DNA of 64,000 bases. Source: Neocallimastix lanati (nom. inval.). Its lineage: Eukaryota; Neocallimastigomycota; Neocallimastigomycetes; Neocallimastigales; Neocallimastigaceae. The stretch lies in the NCBI GenBank assembly GCA_016946835.1, contig JACVTC010000089.1, forward strand, positions 1-64,000, given 5' to 3'. The notes under the pieces were generated by a model. That model did not search any database and was not told the origin of the DNA. It was given only the letters and a program-made list of their open reading frames with translations. Positions 28,563-40,303 of the stretch are shown here, piece after piece. Positions within the stretch are counted from its first letter, which is position 1; every line of letters begins with the position of its first letter. The position numbers and the translations under genes were made by a program.

Positions 28563-29354
28563 TTTTATTTTATTTGTTATACTAAGTGATTTCTCTTATT
28601 AAATTATTCAATTTTTTAATATTTAGTTGTTTTGAAATTATTAATGTAGATATCCTTACTTATTTATTAATATAACACTTTATATAATATTTAAAAACTC
28701 GAATTTAAATTTATATTATTTTTAATTTGACACTCTATAAACAAGATTAAATTATTATTTTAATTGATTTTTTTAATTTTTCACAATATTTTAAATGAAT
28801 AAAGAGTTAATATTATTTATATATTGAAATGATGAACTATTTACACTAATATAATATTGTTTTTAATAAATAAAAAAAAAAAATAAAAAAAAAAAAAGTC
28901 AATATATATTTTATTCACTTCTAAAAATTTCAAATGAGATGTGAGATATAATATAATTTTATATTTTTTTATATTTTGCTTTTAACATCATATATTCCTT
29001 TATATTATAATATATAAAAATTAATTTAATACTAATTAAAAATTATATATATATTTAATCATTTTAAACTTTTTCCTAAAATTAAAAAAAAAATTTTTAA
29101 AATTTATGGATAAAAAAATATTTTTAGTAAAATAGATTATAAAAAGATTCTTTTAATTTAAATATATTAAGATATAATTAAATTTTCATACATACAAAAT
29201 TTTATTATAAAACAATGCATATATCTATTCAGTTATTATCGTTATTATTATAATTATTAATATTATTATTATCATTATTAAAATAAATTTTGTATAATTT
29301 ATCAAAAGTAATAATTATTTATTTAAAAAAAAAAAATATATATATATATATATA
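28563..29354. other. AT-rich 5' flank of CFAP57
   Basis: Low-complexity A/T sequence with a (TA)n run at about 29338-29357 next to the dispersed repeat. No gene is seen. Confidence 0.5.
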
Positions 29355-29580
29355 TATTATTTCCGGTGTGTACCGCCCTTAATTTCAGCCCCCCCCCTTC
29401 AGGAGAAGTAGGAATATTGAGATAGTCACTTCCTTTTTTTATAAAGGCAGGATTGTCCCTAATGGACGACCTTACTGACTGTTTCAGCATTGATGCTTTG
29501 AAATGCATATTATTTCTGAGAATTTTACTAATACTACTTCTCAGAGCGCTTCTCCAGTTACTTAAATATAGAAATTAATT
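29355..29580 (-). repeat. Dispersed repeat, copy 2 (unknown family)
   Basis: The reverse complement of this patch aligns along its length with 5960-6165, including the shared end next to GGAAATAA. In this copy a short minus-strand open stretch at 29323-29508 covers part of the shared region. The other copy does not keep it open, so a protein is not supported. The C-run at 29391-29397 is unusual for this genome. Confidence 0.7.
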
Positions 29581-29693
29581 TCAAAGCACTCAATTTATTT
29601 ATTTATTTATCTATTATTTATATAATTATTTTTATTTATTTATTTTTATTTATTTATTTAATATATTACTAGTTATTTAATTATTAAATCTTT

Positions 29694-29742
<49 letters not shown>

Positions 29743-30094
29743 GAAGAAGAAGAAGAAGAAGAAGAAAAAGAAAATATTCAAAATTTTAAATATACATGTT
29801 CTCCAAAATTTTCTATATTTTTTTAAAAAAAAAAAAGGATGAGGTTATAAAAAAAATTTATAAATTATGGTTTATAAATTAAAATCAATAGAAAAATATT
29901 AAAATACATATAAATATATAATTTAAATATAAAAAATTAAAAAAAATAAATTCATTTATACAAAAAAAAAAGGTTAATATTTTTTATCATTTAATAATAA
30001 CTATTAATACATTTTTTTTTTAGACAAGATATAAATTTTATTTAATAATATTTATTAAAAGAATACATGAAAATAAAATACATAAAATATGAAA

Positions 30095-30133
<39 letters not shown>

Positions 30134-31129
30134 ATATTTCTGATACATAAAATTTGTATAGTTTTCTAAAATTTAAGTTACATAATTCCATTAATTTGTA
30201 GAAATGTTTAAATTTTCATTTTTTATTTAATTCTTATTTTACTATATTATTTATATATATAATAATAATTTAAAAATAATGTATATAATTTCTAATGAAA
30301 AAAACTTTAACTGGAAAAATTCTGCTATATTCTATTTAGTTTTAACTAAAACATAATAATATGTATTTTATATTAATATTTACAAAATTTATCTGAATTA
30401 TTAAATATTTATATTATTAATTATTATTATTATATTACATTATTATTTCTATTATTTCTATATATTTTTTGATATGCATATGTATTATAATAACTATTAT
30501 TATACATATGAAAAATATATTTTTTAAATTATTTCTCTTTTATTATAATTGTTATTATTATACACATACGATTATATATTTTTTTTATTATTTTTCTTTT
30601 ATTATTAGATATATATAAAATAAATAGATATATGTTTTTATTCATTATATATTTTTTAATTATATAATACTTTTTTGAAAAAATTTTTAACAAAAATGAA
30701 ATAATTCTAAATTTAAAATGTTTGATATTGTAAAAAAAAAAGAAAAATAAAAAATAAAAAAAATTAAAAAAGAATTATAAAATTTTAAAAAATAAAATAA
30801 AAAAATAAAAATAAAAATAAAATAAAATAAAAATAAAAAAAAAAAAAAATACAATCTTTTGAAAAAACTAATAAAATAATTAATTGAAATAAAAATATTT
30901 GTGTTACAAATTAATTGAATAATATTGCAAAAAATTTAAACAAAGAAAAAAATAATGTTTAATAATTATATAATTGTGTATAAAAAATTCACTGAAAAAT
31001 AATTAATATTTTAAAAAAAATAAAAAAAAATATTAATAATGATTAAAATGCTGAATTGATTAAAAATTGATTGTAAAATAAATATCTATTTAAAATTTAA
31101 CATAAAATTTAATTTTTTTTCTTAAAATT
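29581..31129. other. AT-rich spacer with (AAT)n/(AAG)n microsatellite
   Basis: An (AAT)n tract at about 29696-29742 passes directly into (AAG)n at 29743-29765. The rest is A/T sequence with a poly-A run at 30100-30132 and is the 3' flank of the stathmin-like gene. Confidence 0.55.
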
Positions 31130-32894
31130 TTATGATATGTAGTCGATGTTGGAAGACATTTCTAAATTACTTTTACTTTTAGACATCCATTCGGCTTCTA
31201 ATTTACGTTTTCTTTCTTGTACCTTTAATGCATGCTTTTGGGCCTTTTCAAGTTTTGCTTTCAATTTATCTAATTCTCTTTGACGATTTAGGGCTGCTTC
31301 GGCTTCCTTTTCTAATAAACGTTTCTTTAATGCTTTTAATTTCTCTTCATCTACAGGTCCCTTTTTCTTATAACCATTTTTAGTAACATTTATATCCTAC
31401 AAAATATTTATTTTTATATCATTAATGATATATTTTTTAAAAAAAAAATAACAAATAAATTTTGTTTTAAATTTAAATTTATTTAATACATAAATACTTA
31501 CTCTCCATTTTGAATCAACATTTCCTATTTTTCTTTTAATCTCATCTTGAGATATATGTAACTTCGGTAAACTTCCTTTAAAGCTTGGTCTTATTGTTTT
31601 ACAAATCATGCTATCATCTAAAGGAATTTCAAATGATATTGATCTTAATGTAGTTTTTGTTTCAATTGCAGGTAACGGAGCAAATGCTATAGTATTTATT
31701 TGAATTTATATTTAGATATATTTATAAACATAATTGTAATAATTTATATTTATATATATTATTATCATTATATTTATTACTTACATGAAGTTAACGATAG
31801 TTTTCCAATATTATCTGAAGAGTTTTGATTAGTTAATGTTGCTTCAGAAGAAGACTGAGACAATCTTTTCTTTTCATCTAATTTATCAGATTATTTAATA
31901 AAAATTTAGTTTATAATAAATATATTTATCTCACTAATGTTTATTAACATTTTTAAATAATAAAATTAGAAAATAATAACATTTAATATTTTCAATAATT
32001 TTATTAATATTTGATATTAAGTTAATAATTCTTTTAATAACTATTGTTTATATTATATAAATCAATTATTCTTTTATATTTTTAAACATCAATCTTTTAA
32101 TAATGTTACTTTGTCAAATATAAACTTTTCTTTATTTTTTACAATAAAAATTATTTCTAATTATTAATTAAACATATATAATCTATATATTATTAATTAA
32201 TATTATTGATTATAATACTGAAATTATATAATATTAATATATTATAAAAAAATATATATCTTTTTTTTTTTTAATATTATTACTACCAAAAATATTTTTA
32301 ATATCTTAATATAATATTTAACTTTTATATATATATATATATACATATAATTATGATAATTTATATTCTATTATAAATTAAATTATTATTATAATTATTA
32401 TAGGCTTTAAAATAGCACCTACCTTCAAAACTATTATTCAATAAATTATTTTTAAGATATGGTGAAGAAGCATCATTGTTTGAACTTCCATTTTGTTGAT
32501 TTTCCTTTTCATTTTCAATATTTTCATTTTTTTTATTAACTGGTTCTAATAATGAACTTTTTGATTTTAATAATGATTTAGATTTTGCCTTTTCCATATT
32601 CATAGTAGCTGATGATGATTTCTTTATTATATGAGGGACTTCTTGTTCATTAGAAATAGAAGAAGAGGTTGTTTGTGGACTTGCACTATCTTTTGAGGAT
32701 TCATTTTTAGAAGTTTTTATATTTATAGGTGTAACTAAATTATCAGTGTTTGAATTTTCTGAAATTTTTTGAGATTCAGAAGAGGAAGAAGTTAAAACAT
32801 TATTACTTATAGCTTTAGATGTTACTTCATTTGGAATTTTATTTTCTATTGGTGAAATAGTTTGGTTTGTAACTTTAGAAGCACCACAACCCAT
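31130..32894 (-). CDS. N-myristoylated stathmin-domain protein, STMND1-like
   Basis: Exons, complement of 31130-31396, 31502-31686, 31785-31877 and 32423-32894, stay in frame at GT-AG junctions and give 338 aa (human STMND1 is about 276). It starts MGCGASK, a myristoylation signal with a palmitoylatable Cys3 like the MGCG start of STMND1. About 150 Ser/Asn-rich residues follow. Exon 3 carries LRSISFEIPLDDS and SLPKLHISQDEIKRKIGNVD, a stathmin-like motif. The last 90 residues are a highly charged helix (LKALKKRLLEKEAEAALNRQ). Stathmins bind tubulin dimers. Membrane anchoring and a link to flagellar microtubules are inferred, helped by CFAP57 next door on the same strand. The second exon is short and its borders are less certain. 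Confidence 0.75.
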
Positions 32895-33772
32895 TTTTTA
32901 TATATTTATTTATAGAATTATTTATTATTAATTAATACTACTATAAAAAGTGAAATCCTTAAAAAAATCTAAAAGCTATAGTTTAGCTATATAAATATAT
33001 ATATGAAATAATTAATTAATTTATGCAAAATTAAAAATTATATATATATATATTCACAATTATTATATATATTTACAATTATTATATATATATTCACAAT
33101 TATTATATATATTCACAATTATCAATAATGTATTGAAATATTTATCATATTTTTTATATAATTTTACAATAATTAGTATATTATATTTTTTTATTTGTTT
33201 AAATTATATATATAAATTTCACAATATATATGTTTAATATTCAATTTTTATTAATTTAAAATAATTTTTCTTTAATTATGAATATATATTTATAATTATA
33301 TAAAATTCCATAAATACACCTAATATAATATATTTTATAACTTCTTAAATTATAAATTTATATTACAATTAAAACTATTACTTTCTTTAATTATTTTTTT
33401 TAAATAAATTTTATATTAACTATTTATTTATATATATATTATATTATATTATTTTTATATATATATTTTTTAATATTAAAAACAATCTAACAATATATTT
33501 ATAAAATTCAAATTATTTTATACATTAATCGTTTATTTATTCCTTCTTCTTTTCTCAGTTTGTCCTTTTCTGAAAATTTATATAATATTATTACTATTAT
33601 TATTATTATTATAATAATAATAAAAGCAATATATATTTAAAAAAATAGAAAATAAAAAGAAAATAAAAAGAAAGACAGAAAAAAAAAAAAAAAAAAAAGA
33701 AGAAAAAAAAAAGAAGAAAAATGAAATGAAATAAAATAAAAAAAAAAAAAAAAAAGTAATTAAAACTTTAAC

Positions 33773-33823
<51 letters not shown>

Positions 33824-34065
33824 AATAAAGTATAAAAAATGATAATTTTAAATTCTCGAAAAAAAATTAAAAAAAATAAAAAAAAATAAAAAAATAAAAA
33901 AATAAAAAATAATAAAAAATAATAAAAAAAGTAAATAAAGTTTTTTTTTCTATTTATTACATTTTTTCAATCGTTAATAAATTATAATATAAAATTAATT
34001 GAAAAATATTTTATATTTTATGGAGATAAATATTAAAACTTTTTAATAAATAATATATAAAAAAT

Positions 34066-34097
<32 letters not shown>

Positions 34098-34455
34098 CCT
34101 AAAATTAAATATTTAATAATTTCAATCATTTTTATTATTTCATAATACTTTCAATAGTTTTAGTGTAAATGATAATTTTTATTTTAATTGTAAAATTTTA
34201 ATTATTAAAAAAAATAGAACTTATTTTTTTATATAATTATTATAGCAATCGTAACAAAATAAATATTATTATATTAAGTTTTAATTTTATAACTAATTGA
34301 ATTGTAATTATGTTTTTTTATTTTATTTTAACTAATTTAAATATGAAAGTAAAAAACCATTAAAGAGAAATGACTAGGTATTTCTTAAAAAAATCAAACT
34401 TAAAAGTATTATATTACTATTTAAACTTTATTTAAATCAATCAGTAAGTTTAAAT

Positions 34456-34502
<47 letters not shown>

Positions 34503-35300
34503 ATAAAGTTTAATAGGAGAATTTATTATAAATAGTTTTTATTTTTTAAAATGAAAAATTCAAATATTATTACTATTATATAAATTTTAGCAATTCTATC
34601 TAATAAAGATTCTAATTAAATAAGTTAGATTATGAAAAAAAGATAAAAAAAATTAATATAAAAAAAGTTCATTTTTAAATTCTAGAAAGTTAAAATACTT
34701 TATATAATTTATTATTTTTATTGTCAATTATACAATTAGCATTATTGTTATTATTGTTATTCAGTTATTCTCATTATGAAATAATGTGTTAATTTATAAA
34801 AAAAATATTATATATTTATATATATATTAATAAATATTCTTTGGAAAATACTATTTTAATTTAATTAAATAAATTGAAAGCAGAAATAATTTCAATATTA
34901 CTTCTATATATTTATTTTTATAAATATTCGCCGAAATCATTAATATTTTGAAAATCATTAAAATAATTTTTATTATTTTTGAATTTTTATTTTCCTAAAA
35001 TAAATTTTGATTGTTTAAAAATTTTATTTTTAAATTTTATTTTCCTAATGGGTTTTCAACTTGCTTAAAAAATTTTTTTTAAATAAAAGGAGCAAAAAAA
35101 ATACATATATAAATATTTATTAAATGTATTGGTTTAAAATTCTTATTACTTTAAAATTTTTAGTAATTGAATAAAGCTTAAATTTTTAAAAAATTAATTT
35201 TTCGAAGAAAAAGTTTATTATATTAATATTATTATTGATATTACTATTATTATTGCTACAAAAATAAAATATTTGTACATGGTTTTTTATTTCCTTAATT
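32895..35300. other. AT-rich non-coding stretch with long poly-A tracts
   Basis: There are pure A runs at about 33775-33821 and 34460-34501 and a T run at about 34070-34097. ATTATATATATTCACAATT units repeat at about 33045-33120. No gene is seen. Confidence 0.5.
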
Positions 35301-35560
35301 TTTGAAAAATTATCCATTTTCATTACTATTTATTACTTATTATTTATTACTTATTATTTATTATTTGTTATTTGTTATTTATTATTTATTATTTAATATA
35401 TTATTTATTATTTATTATTTATTATTTATTATTTATTATTTATTAATTACTATTTATTATTTATTATTTATTATTCTTTATTCTTTATTCTTTATTCTTT
35501 ATTCTTTATTCTTTATTCTTTATTATTATATATTATATATTATTTATTATTTATTAGAAA
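35301..35560. repeat. TTATTTA / TTATTCT microsatellite block
   Basis: Tandem 7-mers TTATTTA run from about 35330 and change to TTATTCT at about 35470-35525. Any open frame here is only the translation of the repeat. Confidence 0.8.
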
Positions 35561-35619
35561 TAAAGTTCATCTTATATAATTAAGATTACATTTATAAGGA
35601 ACAATTTAAATACATACAT

Positions 35620-36716
35620 TAATCCGAAATAGCTAAAGGTAAAGAGAAATTTTATAAAGAAGTAAAAAGAGGAAAGGGTTTCTTTTTAAACAAATGGGTA
35701 ACTCCAGAAATGAAACAAACTGATACAAAGGCCAAATACTATTTACATAATAGTATCCAAGAGGAATTAAATGCAAAATTAGACTACAAAAATTTAACGA
35801 CTTATGAAATATTGAAAATAATTATTGATATAAATGAAAAAAAGTTATGACGAAAGAATAAATGACCTAATGAACAAAAATTAAAATAAAAAGAATGACA
35901 TCAGTTTATTTATATATGAACTGAACTTCATAAATTAGAGTCCCTTAGCAAAACTATTCCTGAAGAAAAAAGTCTACCTATACTTATCTCTGCCAAATGT
36001 CATTATATCTGAAACAGGTTTAATATATTACCAAAAGAAATGGAATGACGCAACCAAGTCATTACTATCCACTATATTAAATTTAAAATACTTAAGGAAA
36101 TTAAGGGATAATAATAATAAAAAATAAAAATACAGTGACCCCAATACACAAATCAAACAAAAAAGAAACAAAAACATAATATGTAGGATATGCAAGAAAA
36201 AAAGGTCATATGGCCAAAAACTGCTGGCACAATAAAAATAAAAAGAACTCAAACAATAAAAACAAGTAAGTCAATAATACCATAATAACCATAATATGCA
36301 AGAAAATTAGAACAATATAGAATATACTGAGACTTTAATAACTGATTTCAATTCAGATGACGAAGCTGAATTAAACTTTGGGAAAACCCTGCCGAGGCAA
36401 AAGCACTTTTAGTTGTAAGTCCAAATTAAAAATAAACTACCATGTACTTAAAATAAATAAACAGAACGATAAAGAAATAACTTGCTGGACAACAGACTTA
36501 GTAACCACTTGTCACATGACCAACAGCATAAAAGGAATAAAAGATATTGTTAAATATAATGAGGTCATACAAATCTCAAATAGTAGTACAATATCTAACA
36601 TACGTAGGATATATAAAGATATAAATAAAATCGAATTACATAATGTATTGCACATACCTTCCTTTAAAAGAAATTTATTATCATTAGATAATTTAATGAT
36701 TAAGGATACAAAATAA
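35620..36716 (+). mobile_element. Ty1/copia fossil (gag and protease)
   Basis: Plus-strand remnants run in the usual order: a gag-like helical region (35640-36050), a CCHC zinc knuckle (CRICKKKGHMAKNCW at about 36183-36230), and the protease flank with ISNSSTIS, then LHNVLHIPSFKRNLLSLDNL at about 36640-36695, a hallmark of copia polyproteins. It is broken, with several breaks, and is old. Confidence 0.75.
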
Positions 36717-36765
36717 TATCTTATAAGTATAATTGTAACGAAACTCTTAACCAGCAAATCAGAGC

Positions 36766-36832
36766 CATGGTTCAATGGTAAGTTACCATGTCCATTAGGC
36801 TGAACCCCAGGATTTGACTCATACTCTTTCCA
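36766..36832 (+). other. tRNA-like sequence with Pol III box A and box B
   Basis: TGGTTCAATGGTAAG fits a box A. About 40 bases later GGATTTGACTC is a weakened box B. The 5' AGAG can pair with the 3' CTCT, but the rest of a cloverleaf does not close well. I read it as a degenerate tRNA or a tRNA-derived SINE head, not a working tRNA. It shares TACCATG plus the T-arm layout with 54335-54395. Confidence 0.45.
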
Positions 36833-37499
36833 AATTTTATTAATTTTTTATTTATCATATCTATAATATTAAAGAAATTACTAGTGTTTTATCGATCAAA
36901 TAATCAGTTTGATAAAACCAGAATGATCTATTTTGTTAATAATTTTTTATCATTTTTTATCTAAGATTCATTTTCCAGTTTTTATCATTTTTTATCTAAG
37001 ATTCATTTTCCAGAAAGAAAGTTTACTTTCTTGAACTTTCATCAATTACTAATAATTAATAATAATTACGGATAAATGCTTATAATTATTCTTCGGTAAA
37101 AATTATAAATAGATGTAAAAATTTCACAATAAAATATTTTTAAATTCACACTTTTATTAATTAGATAAATTATAAAACATACATAAGTGGATGAAAATAT
37201 TATATCTTAGATAAATTATATAATAAATTTTAATGAGCTAATACACTATTTATTAGATAAATTTTATATTAGAATTAAGTGAATATATACATTTTAGATA
37301 AATTTTAATAATAATCTAAATGAACGAATATAATAACTTTTAGATAAATTAATACTGAATTTAAATTTATATATATTAGTCATTAGTAAAATAATTTAAA
37401 TTATATTTATCTTAAATAAAATTCCTTAATCCCTAAATAATTATATAATAAATTTATCTTAACAAAGAAAAAAAAGCATAAAAAGATACCTTTTTAAAT
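36833..37499. other. AT-rich stretch with a 35-bp tandem duplication
   Basis: A 35-bp unit ending in ATTCATTTTCCAG occurs twice in direct tandem at 36944-36978 and 36979-37013 without visible change. The remainder is A/T-rich and unidentified. Confidence 0.7.
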
Positions 37500-38040
37500 G
37501 CCAGTGCTACCAATAAAGATGAATTCTCTGGAAATCATCGATATTTTAAAGGATTCTTAGCCAAAATGAATTTAATATTCATGCTTAATCCCGAAAGATT
37601 TGCCGATGATCTTATTAAAGTCCCAACTATCTAGACTTTACTGCTCTGCAATGAATTGGGCTGGTACTCTAATAGAAAATAATGATCCATGCTTAAATAA
37701 TTAACAACAATTCTAATCACTGTTTATGGTATAATAATGTATTTAATTGAATTGAACATTAATATCAAACTATAGTGATCAATATAGATAACAAAGCCAT
37801 CATATATAATTGCAAGAATGAAACAATCAACCCAATATCATCATATAAGAGATTTAGTTAGAGAAAACAAAATAGGCCTTAAGTATATAAAATCCCAAGA
37901 CAACCTAGCAGACGGTTTTACTAAATATCTATAAACACATTGATGATGACAAAATTTAGAAATAACATATTTACTAAGTTTTAATTGAATATAAAACTTT
38001 AGGGGAGAATGTTAAGAATAATAATTAAAGTTTTAATTTA
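37500..38040 (+). mobile_element. Ty1/copia fossil, 3' end and start of LTR
   Basis: Near 37850-37935 the plus strand encodes the end of a copia RNase H (IRDLVRENKIGLKYIKSQDN, then LADGFTK). A purine tract (AGGGGAGA at 38002) follows and is directly followed by TGTTAAGAATAATA at 38010, the expected LTR start. It is broken with several breaks and may belong with the remnants at 35620-36716. Confidence 0.65.
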
Positions 38041-38059
38041 AGTAAATTTGAAGAAATTC

Positions 38060-38616
38060 AAGAATTAGACTCACCACTCAGTTTTAAGAATATCTTTAAT
38101 AGACCTGATGAAAAAGAATGGTTAAAGGCGGTTGAAGAAGAATTAAATAATATGGAAAATAAAAAAATTTATATTTGGAATAAAATATTCCAGATGATAA
38201 AAACTTAATTTCCAGTAAAGGAGGTTTTAACAGAGAGATATTAAAAGAAATATGGTCAAGTATATTAAAGCCGAAGTAGATAAACATTTATACATGGAAG
38301 TTCCTGATGGTTTTGAGAATCTTGCAGGTTTTTTGAAAATTAAAAAAAAGGCAATAAATGATTTAAAACAAGTAGGAAGAATGTGGAATAATAAAATGAA
38401 TAGCACGTAATTAACATTTTGAAGTCTAAAAATCTCTCTTATTACGTCACTTCCAATATTTTTAATGAAGCCCATAAAAATAATGAAAACTTTGGAGAAA
38501 TTGATAAAAATAGTTCAAAAGTCGTGGCTATTATTATCAAGTCTATGAATGAATCATTTTAAAACGATATCTAAATTTAACAATAATAATAATAACATCT
38601 TTAATAACAAAATTTC

Positions 38617-38654
<38 letters not shown>

Positions 38655-38667
38655 TAATAATAATAAT
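38060..38667 (+). mobile_element. Ty1/copia fossil pieces ending in an Asn-codon run
   Basis: Positions 38090-38330 resemble the start of copia reverse transcriptase (NRPDEKEWLKAVEEELNNM; later LYMEVPDGFEN). Positions 38400-38570 resemble a copia gag (SKNLSYYVTSNIF). An (AAT)n run at 38580-38667 is cut by a solo LTR, and the same run appears to resume at 55037. It is old and much broken. Confidence 0.6.
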
Positions 38668-39129
38668 TGTAAAGAGATTAGAAGAAACAGATTATAAATA
38701 ACAAAATACACAAAACAGTTTAAAACACGTAATAAAAAATTCTTTTTTTAATAAATAATCTTTATTAATTTTAAAAATAAATCTCTTATTGTTATTAACT
38801 ATTGATAGTCAATAACTAATACATCGATTTAATTATAGAAATTTAATAGAAATTTACATATATTTATAATTTTTAATGATTATATTATAGTATATTATTT
38901 TTATCTAATATACATATATTACTACTTATTTATAAACAAAATAATTTTCAGTAATTTTATTAAATAAAAATTAACTAAAACTATACAATAATTAATTCAA
39001 TAAACTTTCATTTTATTTCTAATAATAATCAAATTCAATAAGATTTATTTATTATCTATTTATTATATAAATATTATTAATACTAATGTTTATATATTTA
39101 CAATTCAAAACTATTTTTATAAGCTATTT
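38668..39129 (-). repeat. Old solo LTR of family C, left part
   Basis: The reverse complement matches the family C LTR (about 60175-60636) almost end to end, including its terminal CTCTTTACA and the start-site motif GTATTAGTTATTGACTAT. It stops at CTATTT (39124-39129), where a later insertion begins. The other part of this LTR is at 54875-55036. Confidence 0.75.
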
Positions 39130-39212
39130 ATAACAGAATCAATAATTACAATTATTTTATTATTTTAATATTTAGTATTATTTTTCAATAAAGTTTTAAA
39201 ACAAATAATTAA
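39130..39212. mobile_element. Left end of a roughly 643-bp inserted element
   Basis: This piece and 54315-54874 together form one insertion in the old LTR. It is flanked by CTATTT on both sides (39124-39129 and 54875-54880), a 6-bp target duplication. Its ends are near-inverted: TATAACAGAAT at the left and ATTTTGTTATA at the right. The interior is now split by elements A and B. Confidence 0.65.
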
Positions 39213-40280
39213 TGTTATGGTTCGAGGAATTCAAAAAAAAAAATTATATAATATTAAAACACAAAAAAAAATTTTATTCTTTCACAATAATTTTTATTTA
39301 TTTATTATATTTTTATTTTAATTTTTATTTTATTTTTATTATTATTTTTATTTATTTATTTTATTTTTATTTTATTTTTATTATTATTTTTATTTATTTA
39401 TTTTATTTTTATTTTATTTTTATTATTATTTTTATTTTATTTTTATTATTATTTTTATTTATTTTTATTTTCTTTTTTTTTTTTTTTTTATTTATTTATT
39501 TTTATTATTTCTATTTTTTTTTCCTTTTTTTTTTTTTTTTTCTCTCTCCCCTAAAAAGGGGTTCCAAGGTAGTCAATTTATATCTTTTTGAAGATATAAA
39601 AGTAGCAAAGCCTCTGGAAGTGGTTGAAGAGATGGAAAAACAATAGATTTTTAAATCTTATTGATTATTTCCTTATTGTAATAAATAGAAATTTTATTAT
39701 TTCCTAATATTCAAATTAACCAAAATAAATCTATAATATAAAAGATGCATTATAGATAAGAATTAAACAAAAAAAAAGAGAAGCAGTATTACAATAAAAT
39801 TGAATACTTTAACTTAATTTTGATACTAATTTAATATGTAATCTTATATATTAATTTGAATGACATAATAGAAAATAAAATACATTTATTAATATATGAA
39901 AAATCTTTTACAATTTTAAATACAGAAAATTTTATTTTATTTATTTCTTTCATTTCAATTATTTCTTAATTCGAAAGACAGAAATATTGATAAAGTTATT
40001 TAAGTTGTTTATATACAGGAATTATTCCTTATTTAGAAAAATAATACTAAAAGTAATTAGTACTATGTTATTGCTAAACTCTCATAAATTTAATTTACCT
40101 TTATAAGGAATGAACATAAATTTAAATTAAATTTTATGTATAAACTTAAATTTTCAGATCAAATAATATAGTAAAATTATTAATGTAAAGAATACATAAA
40201 TTTATTAGTATTTTAAAAATCACCTTGACTATATTAAAAGGTTTTTAATAAGAATCAATTTATTACTTCATTCTTTATCA
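39213..40280 (-). repeat. 3' LTR of element A
   Basis: It starts TG and ends CA on the plus strand and is nearly identical to 47043-48109. It contains tandem (TTTATTTTTATTTTA)-like repeats at about 39300-39460 and a small GC hairpin (CCCCTAAAAAGGGG) at about 39548-39561, which stands out in this AT-rich DNA. Confidence 0.93.
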
Positions 40281-40303
40281 CGATGCCCCCGCTAAGACTC
40301 AAG
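40281..40303 (-). promoter_or_regulatory. Polypurine tract of element A
   Basis: On the minus strand the sequence just inside the 3' LTR reads TTAGCGGGGGCATCG, followed by the LTR start TGATAAAG. A G-rich tract in this position is the usual plus-strand primer. Element D has a similar tract beside its LTR. Confidence 0.6.

Noticed and set aside
29323-29508. Small minus-strand protein in dispersed repeat copy 2
   Set aside because: The other copy of the repeat does not keep this frame, and its end runs into a TA microsatellite.
33578-33775. Minus-strand Phe-rich open frame
   Set aside because: It is poly-A read on the other strand, with no family signature and no ATG context that helps.
35302-35583. 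Open frame of Leu/Ile/Tyr repeats
   Set aside because: It is only the translation of the TTATTTA/TTATTCT microsatellite.
39212-39646. Plus-strand open frame rich in Phe/Ile/Tyr (and its twin at 47012-47383)
   Set aside because: Both lie in the LTRs of element A and are translations of T-rich repeats. They are LTR DNA, not genes.
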